From the NCBI GenBank assembly GCA_002366725.1, contig DFBT01000007.1:2105-29260 (forward strand): a stretch of 27,156 bases of DNA, in the 5' to 3' direction. Positions 22,735-27,156 of this stretch are shown here, one piece after another. Positions within the stretch are counted from its first letter, which is position 1. Each line of letters opens with the position of its first letter. The position numbers and the translations under genes were made by a program. Below the pieces are notes generated by a model. The model was not told the origin of the DNA. It made no database searches and saw only the letters and a program-made list of their open reading frames with translations. Origin of the DNA: Caldifarciminota bacterium UBA3073. GTDB lineage: Bacteria; Hydrothermota; UBA3073.

Positions 22735-23518
22735 ACATTACCCTCAGTGTTCCCAGCCCTCCATATATGTGCATCAGCAGTTCACCGTCCGTTCTACCGA
22801 AGTCTGGTGAGGTATACCAGTTGTCTTCTCTTTGGAACCCTTCAACGGTGGTGTATAAAACGCCGTTGGTTTTAAATCTGACCCCCGTATCGAGGGGAAG
22901 AATCAGTGTCAGCGTCGCTATGCCCATCTTTATCTCCGCATCGGACCTTCCGTGGTATGTTCCCGCCATGTCCAGCGTTACCATCCCCGCATTGAGGTCG
23001 AAGTAGAATCTATCGAAATTTAGATAGCCCAGTCCCTCCGCCTTCAGTCTTGCAGCATTGCCGTATATCCTTATTTCTTTGCATCTTATGGGATTTGGCT
23101 TTTTAATAGATAAGAATGTGTTTCCCATACCGAGAATTAGCTCTATCTCATCTATTTTGATACCCGATAGGTCTATTCTGCCTTCAGCGGATGTGTATAT
23201 GCGAAGTGAGAGCGGAATGTGGGGTGTGAGATATACAACAGCTGAATCCTCTCCAAACATCGAGTTTTTTTTCTGCTTCGAAGAGAGTCTTATCTTACAT
23301 ATGCCGTCTTTTCTCTTATATTCTATATCCGGGAGAATGTGTTCTTTATCGTATGATATGCTGGTGGAGAGTATGGTGTTTCTGTCCCCCCTTTTTATGG
23401 TGACCCTACATCCGGAGAGTTTTATCTCCACCTCGGCACTTGTGTCTCCCTTTCTATACGGTATATTCTCTTCGAACTCTGCCCCGACGAGTGCCAATAT
23501 AATGAGGATTGGTAGCAT
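22724..23518 (-). CDS. Secreted LiaF-type (toastrack) beta-helical protein
   Basis: A 264-residue protein with a short signal peptide (about residues 1-13). The C-terminal part, ATLTLILPLDTGVRFKTNG to GELLMHIYGGLGTLRV, follows the pattern of the LiaF/DUF2154 and DUF4097 toastrack domain: short beta-repeats and a final GGLG turn. LiaF-type proteins usually have N-terminal membrane helices, but this one is predicted to be exported. The start is close behind the FecR-DUF6600 stop (TAG GAA ATG) and the gene overlaps BtuF-like by 11 bases. It probably works in the same envelope module; function is not known. Confidence 0.65.
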   Translation of the reverse strand: MLPILIILALVGAEFEENIPYRKGDTSAEVEIKLSGCRVTIKRGDRNTILSTSISYDKEHILPDIEYKRKDGICKIRLSSKQKKNSMFGEDSAVVYLTPHIPLSLRIYTSAEGRIDLSGIKIDEIELILGMGNTFLSIKKPNPIRCKEIRIYGNAARLKAEGLGYLNFDRFYFDLNAGMVTLDMAGTYHGRSDAEIKMGIATLTLILPLDTGVRFKTNGVLYTTVEGFQREDNWYTSPDFGRTDGELLMHIYGGLGTLRVMYEK

Positions 23519-23521
23519 TTC

Positions 23522-25045
23522 CTATCTGCTTGTCACCGTTCTTTCGAACTTTTGGCTTTTGGATTTATTATTTCTGTGCTCTTCCGACACATTCCGTGCC
23601 GGGGGTTTGTCGTTAATTTTTCCCCTCGGCTTGATTATCATCTTCTCATCGTCTTTTTTCTTCCTCGGTGGTGTAACTGGCAAGTTCCTCTTCTCTCTCG
23701 GTTTGACGCCCTTGATTGTGGTCTTTTTTTTGGGTGTGGATACATCGGCTCTCCCGAGTCCTTTAGTTTTTATACACAGTTCTCTTTTAGTTTGAAAAAC
23801 CGATCTGTCATTCCTCACGGGTGTTCCAATCTTTCTTGTCTCGCGCGAGGATTTTTTGGCCGCTTTTCTCTCGACAGGGGGCACGGGTGCCCTCTGTCCA
23901 TTATGTACCTTCTCGTTAGCCACAGCTATTCTCGCATCGGCGGGCTCGGGGGGGCCGGAGGGTCTTATATCCTTCCATCTCTCCTTCGGAATGTCGTCCT
24001 TCACATCGTAAATTGGATGGTTTACAAGACATTCCTTGTAGTTGACCGGGCGTTTGCTCGTTTCTTTGTAGAATGATTCCCGTGTGACATATGTCCAGGA
24101 GTTGGATGCGGGTTTACCATCGGGACCGGCTGCCGCCCATCCTATATAAGGTCCATTGTGTACCCAAACTACCCATGCGGGAGACCACACCCGTCCCGGA
24201 ACCCATACCCATCCATAGGATGAACACCATGCCCAGTGACCGTAGTGATAGGGTAGAAATCCCCAGGGTTCGTAAGAGACCCATACCCATCCGAATGATA
24301 TGTCCCAGAACCAGTATCCACAGAGAAATGGTCTCCATCCAATCACGACCCTCGGTCTCCAGACGTATCCATAGGCGGGAATGGTCACCCAGGTGCCGTA
24401 GAAGTCGAGGTCGCACGCACCGATGAATATTCCTATATCAGCATAGGATCTTCTGTACCGTTCCCCGCGACACTCACAGAACCTGTCGAAACTATCAATT
24501 CTGTCGGGGTATCTCTCCCTTATCCTCCCGGAAAGGGATATATATATCCCGTCTCCGCTTTGTACCTTCACGATGTCCTCGTCTGTCTCAACGGTAGCAT
24601 ATCCCTCAAATACATATACCTCTACCCTGCCATCTCGCTTAACCTTTATCCTTGCATCGCCGTCATCGTCAATATATACCGAGGCATTTTCCGTTTCCAC
24701 CGTAAGCCGATTGTCCTGCATATTTTTAACCCTGATGCATCCAAATGGTATGGATATAGATGCCTCATTGTAGTAAAGCAGTGTGATCTCCGTTCTCGTA
24801 TTTCCATTCATCCAGAGGGTTGCTCCCATTCCCAGTTCTATCTCTGTGCGAGACCTTCTTCCTGTTTCTATTATATCGCCCTCTTCTATCAGCATATTTG
24901 GAGTTCCATCTGTCCAGTTCATCGCCCCGTCTTTTAATATCCAGACTTTACCCTCCATGTAACCCAACCTCCCCACGGATATATCGTATCCGGAGGCGGT
25001 TGCGGCTAAAAGGGCTACCAATATTCCCGTTAGTAGAACTCTCAT
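23522..25045 (-). CDS. FecR-domain / DUF6600-like secreted protein
   Basis: About 507 residues from the ATG at 25045. AAGGAGGTGAT just upstream is a near-perfect ribosome site; the longer GTG start at 25072 is rejected. A signal peptide (about 1-20) is followed by a FecR-type beta-domain (about 25-170, with GYMEGKVWILKDG, EEGDIIETGRRSRTEIEL and VEVYVFEGYATVE). Then comes a Tyr/Trp-rich DUF6600-like region (about 210-320, with repeated GYVWRP, YGHWAW and YGWVWVPG motifs). A basic Lys/Arg/Pro tail of about 120 residues ends it, probably disordered. No sigma factor or TonB receptor is nearby, so this is not a classical FecR regulator. Confidence 0.8.
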   Translation of the reverse strand: MRVLLTGILVALLAATASGYDISVGRLGYMEGKVWILKDGAMNWTDGTPNMLIEEGDIIETGRRSRTEIELGMGATLWMNGNTRTEITLLYYNEASISIPFGCIRVKNMQDNRLTVETENASVYIDDDGDARIKVKRDGRVEVYVFEGYATVETDEDIVKVQSGDGIYISLSGRIRERYPDRIDSFDRFCECRGERYRRSYADIGIFIGACDLDFYGTWVTIPAYGYVWRPRVVIGWRPFLCGYWFWDISFGWVWVSYEPWGFLPYHYGHWAWCSSYGWVWVPGRVWSPAWVVWVHNGPYIGWAAAGPDGKPASNSWTYVTRESFYKETSKRPVNYKECLVNHPIYDVKDDIPKERWKDIRPSGPPEPADARIAVANEKVHNGQRAPVPPVERKAAKKSSRETRKIGTPVRNDRSVFQTKRELCIKTKGLGRADVSTPKKKTTIKGVKPREKRNLPVTPPRKKKDDEKMIIKPRGKINDKPPARNVSEEHRNNKSKSQKFERTVTSR

Positions 25046-25064
25046 TTCAATCACCTCCTTATTT

Positions 25065-25095
25065 AGCCACACCCCACCAAAGTCGGGGAGTGGCT
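25065..25095 (-). promoter_or_regulatory. Leader hairpin next to the FecR-DUF6600 ribosome site
   Basis: On the minus strand, AGCCAC-CCCC and GGGG-GTGGCT arms (one A/A mismatch) form a stem of about 10 bp around GACTTTGGT. The AAGGAGGTGAT site follows within about 5 bases and is unusually strong. The hairpin would control exposure of that site or stabilise the transcript. No promoter was found with confidence in the 157 bases upstream of the ATG. Confidence 0.45.
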
Positions 25096-25202
25096 TTGTT
25101 TCTAATCACCTTCATATTAGTAAACGAATATGGGGGTGATAATATTTTATTTTCACGCATATTTAATGGAGATGGAATTTTGTGGATGAGCAAAGGGCAA
25201 TT

Positions 25203-26192
25203 TTATGGAGACTGTGTGGGCAATGTTAATGATGGATTCACCTTTAGTGTGAGTGGTGAGAACTCGCCCCTTTCGAGATGAAATTCTGCACACCCCGCCA
25301 CCATTGCGCCATTGTCCATGCAAAACTGTGGAGGGGGGAAAAATGTCTTGCATCCTTTCGCCCTTTCGTTCAATTTTTTTCTCAATCTTTTATTCCTCGC
25401 CACACCGCCGCACACGCCAATTGTCCTTATATTCAGTCTATCGGAGAGGGCAAGTGTCGGAAATACAAGCGAATCTACACACGCCTCCTGAAAAGATGCG
25501 GCGATATCGGGAATGTCCTTCTCGGATGGAGGTTTTTTTCTTATATGGTACAGGACGGCGGTCTTTAGTCCACTGAAACTGAAATCGTATCCTTTCAGTT
25601 TCGCCCTCGGAAAGTCTATGGCGTCCCTCTCGCCTTTTTCTGCTATTTTTTCGACCTCCCCACCTCCGGGATAGGGAAAACCAAGCATACCCGCAACTTT
25701 GTCAAATGCCTCGCCGCAGGCATCGTCGAGTGTGCTCCCAAGCACTCTGTATTCGCCCTCCCCTTCCACGAGAACCAATTCGGTGTGGCCCCCGGAGACT
25801 ATGAGAACTATGAGGGGAAAGTTTATTTTCCTCCCCATGAAGAGGGAAAATATGTGTGCCTCGAGGTGGTTTACACCCACAAATGGAATCTCGAGTGCCA
25901 GAGAGACGGACTTTGCAAAGGACATTCCAATGAGGAGAGAACCAACCAACCCGGGACCATATGTTACGCCGATGCCATCTATGTCCTTTAGTGATACAAC
26001 CGCCTCCCTCAGCGCCTCACGGGTCACGGGGAGTATATTTCTTATGTGGTCCCTCGATGCCAACTCCGGGACCACACCGCCATATTTCGAGTGCTCGATC
26101 TGCGAAAACACCACATTTGAAAGCACCCTCCCACTTTCCATAACAGACGCAGATGTATCGTCACAGGAGGTATCTATACCGAGAACCATCAT
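25203..26192 (-). CDS. tsaD: tRNA N6-threonylcarbamoyladenosine synthase TsaD
   Basis: About 329 residues, full length for TsaD/Kae1/YgjD. It transfers threonylcarbamoyl from the TsaC/B product to A37 of tRNAs reading ANN codons. Motifs: MVLGIDTSCDDTSASV at the start, GPGLVGSLLIG, the iron-binding NHLEAHIFS (His-x3-His), VSGGHTE, and CMDNGAMVA near the end. I prefer the ATG at 26192 or 26189, because families start at LGIDTSCD; a TTG at 26231 that overlaps the YbbR stop (TTGA) would add 13 residues. tsaB, C and E are not in the window. It is downstream of the tRNA and YbbR genes and may be transcribed with them. Confidence 0.93.
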   Translation of the reverse strand: MMVLGIDTSCDDTSASVMESGRVLSNVVFSQIEHSKYGGVVPELASRDHIRNILPVTREALREAVVSLKDIDGIGVTYGPGLVGSLLIGMSFAKSVSLALEIPFVGVNHLEAHIFSLFMGRKINFPLIVLIVSGGHTELVLVEGEGEYRVLGSTLDDACGEAFDKVAGMLGFPYPGGGEVEKIAEKGERDAIDFPRAKLKGYDFSFSGLKTAVLYHIRKKPPSEKDIPDIAASFQEACVDSLVFPTLALSDRLNIRTIGVCGGVARNKRLRKKLNERAKGCKTFFPPPQFCMDNGAMVAGCAEFHLERGEFSPLTLKVNPSLTLPTQSP

Positions 26193-26227
26193 GGGATAGA
26201 AAAGGTCAAGGAGAAGAAACGGGTCTT

Positions 26228-26872
26228 TCAATCTCCAGTATTCGGACCAAAATAAAGTATCACAGAGGTATGGTCGCAGGTTATGTCGGGAGGAAGGTCG
26301 AGAGATGCTTTCATCCTTGCGGGTAATTGTGTTGTATCAACCGCGACCGGTTTTGTGTATATGTTTTTTATATTCTTAAATATTTCTATTCCACCGCTGC
26401 ACTTTACAGATTCGGGCACTGCCCTTGCCTCTATCACGGCGGGTTCAATCACGGGTAAAACGGTCAGGTACCTTTGCACCATCTTATCGACCCTGACGAG
26501 AAAGGGTTTACACTCTATAGAGACCACAGAAACATCTGACCACGGGGGAAAAGAAATATTGTTCTTTCCTATAGTAACTCTTATCCATCCCCTGTCCGTG
26601 TCCAGGATGTAGTTTATTGTAGGTCTACCCCAGAATCGCAGTCTGAGGATGTCAGCGCCCTTACCCCTGACGGTTAATCCCACCTCTTCCTTTTCTAAGG
26701 CGGTCTCAGCCACGAAGCTGCTGTCATTTTTTGTTTCGAAGACGAGGGGAACTTTGAGGTTTATCTGATACTCGTTCTGCAGCACGACATACAGCCATAT
26801 GAGCAGAGCGAGAACCCCGGCGGAGATCTTGAGTGGTAAATTAGCCCTTATTGCTTTCCATATTCTATTCAT
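26228..26872 (-). CDS. YbbR-like domain protein (CdaR type)
   Basis: A 214-residue protein with a single N-terminal membrane helix (about 14-33, LKISAGVLALLIWLYVVLQ) and a beta-rich outside region that matches YbbR domains: YQINLKVPLVFE, VGLTVRGKGADILRL, then a second one ending YLTVLPVIEP and PVAVDTTQL. Related CdaR proteins tune the diadenylate cyclase CdaA, which is often encoded next to them. No cyclase gene is adjacent here, though tsaD follows at once. No ribosome site precedes the ATG, which may reflect read-through from the tRNA transcript. Confidence 0.78.
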   Translation of the reverse strand: MNRIWKAIRANLPLKISAGVLALLIWLYVVLQNEYQINLKVPLVFETKNDSSFVAETALEKEEVGLTVRGKGADILRLRFWGRPTINYILDTDRGWIRVTIGKNNISFPPWSDVSVVSIECKPFLVRVDKMVQRYLTVLPVIEPAVIEARAVPESVKCSGGIEIFKNIKNIYTKPVAVDTTQLPARMKASLDLPPDITCDHTSVILYFGPNTGD

Positions 26873-26904
26873 TTATAGGAGAAGATGTTGAGGTAGACAG
26901 GTAA

Positions 26905-26976
26905 CTGGGGAGCAGGGATTCGAACCCCAATACCAGGATCCAGAGTCCTGTGTCCTGCCCGTTGGACGACTCCCCA
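26905..26976 (-). tRNA. tRNA-Gln (anticodon CUG)
   Basis: The minus strand folds as a complete tRNA of 72 bases. Acceptor arm TGGGGAG pairs with CTCCCCA and G73 is the discriminator. Anticodon stem CAGGA/TCCTG encloses loop CTCTGGA (anticodon CTG). The T-loop is TTCGAAT. The U1-A72 first pair is typical of bacterial tRNA-Gln and is a known recognition element for GatCAB amidation. CCA is not encoded. Confidence 0.93.
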
Positions 26977-27006
26977 CCGCTGCTTACTTGAATGATTGAC
27001 CAGGCA

Positions 27007-27079
27007 TAGCGGCGGAGGGACTTGAACCCCCGACACGAGGATTATGATTCCCCTGCTCTGCCGACTGAGCTACGCCGCC
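27007..27079 (-). tRNA. tRNA with anticodon CAU, probably elongator Met
   Basis: A 73-base cloverleaf on the minus strand: acceptor GGCGGCG with CGCCGCT (G1 pairs with U72 as wobble), D-arm GCTC/GAGC, anticodon stem GGGGA/TCCTC with loop ATCATAA (CAT), T-loop TTCAAGT. G1-U72 and the overall pattern match elongator Met. A lysidine-modified Ile reading AUA is not excluded. CCA is not encoded. It is 30 bases from tRNA-Gln. Confidence 0.9.
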
Positions 27080-27087
27080 CCGAGCGT

Positions 27088-27116
27088 ATTATAACACAAA
27101 AACAGGGTAAAGTCAA
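27088..27116 (-). promoter_or_regulatory. Minus-strand promoter for the tRNA pair
   Basis: Read on the minus strand, -35 TTGACT (27111-27116) and -10 TATAAT (27088-27093) are 17 bases apart, with TGT before the -10. It starts transcription about 3 bases upstream of the tRNA-Met 5' end. YbbR and tsaD lie downstream on the same strand without a clear promoter of their own, so it may also drive them. Confidence 0.85.
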
Positions 27117-27156
27117 GAAAAAAAAGGACTGTTTGGGGTCAGCTATGAAAATGTCC

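Noticed and set aside
23058..23795. Plus-strand ORF of 245 codons opposite the LiaF-like and FecR genes
   Set aside because: It spans the junction of two well-supported minus-strand genes, and its hydrophobic composition is a by-product of antisense reading of their charged and polar codons.
23522..25045. Classical FecR anti-sigma regulator of iron uptake
   Set aside because: It is predicted to be fully exported, carries a DUF6600-like region and has no adjacent sigma factor or TonB receptor.
27117..27156. Feature in the last 40 bases
   Set aside because: Too short and without a recognisable motif beyond the A-rich tract upstream of the tRNA promoter.

Overview
The window looks like chromosomal DNA from a Gram-negative-type bacterium. 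Ribosome binding sites are close to the bacterial consensus (for example AAGGAGGTGAT at about 25050-25060), promoters are sigma-70-like (TTGACA-17-TATAAT), and there are predicted secreted proteins, lipoproteins, a pilin-like protein and a periplasmic binding protein. Core genes show use of the MEP isoprenoid pathway (dxs), indirect Gln/Asn-tRNA charging (gatCA) and type II fatty-acid synthesis (accD). The mixture of diverged housekeeping genes, DUF3857/transglutaminase-like and DUF6600-type secreted proteins, and repeat-packed intergenic DNA resembles uncultured candidate-phylum genomes (WOR-3/Stahlbacteria-like). That placement is an inference; no rRNA or other marker here fixes it.

Layout. 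(1) 1-5123: a consensus promoter, a hairpin element, then three plus-strand genes for exported proteins: an apparently active DUF3857/transglutaminase-like lipoprotein, a paralogue whose catalytic Cys and His are replaced, and a small lipoprotein of unknown function. (2) 5177-5932: a NIF3-family protein, ending in a convergent region with a GC-rich hairpin. (3) 16931 down to 6077: a long minus-strand run: small secreted barrel-like protein, lipoprotein, gatC, gatA, a repeat-filled gap, folD (atypical active site), xseA, xseB, dxs, a ComEA-like helix-hairpin-helix protein, cdd, an unrecognised protein, bactofilin and an LsrF-type aldolase. (4) 17154-18980: a pilin-like protein with its own promoter, a 459-bp repeat-filled gap, and accD. 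(5) 19169-21797: two overlapping P-loop ATPase genes of the BREX BrxC/BrxD (DUF2791-like) type with no other BREX gene in the window. This is the most intriguing unit here. (6) 27079 down to 21904 on the minus strand: tRNA-Met, tRNA-Gln, a YbbR-like protein, tsaD, then a FecR/DUF6600 protein, a LiaF-type toastrack protein and a BtuF-like binding protein.

Non-coding DNA is unusually structured. An 8-mer CCGTATGG/CCATACGG recurs nine times, always between genes. A 46-bp unit is present twice. There are palindromes of the CCTGCC...GGCAGG type, a composite inverted-repeat element of about 270 bp, and short tandem phrases that run into the stop codons of xseA and dxs.

All family assignments come from motif recognition by eye. 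No database or folding search was run.
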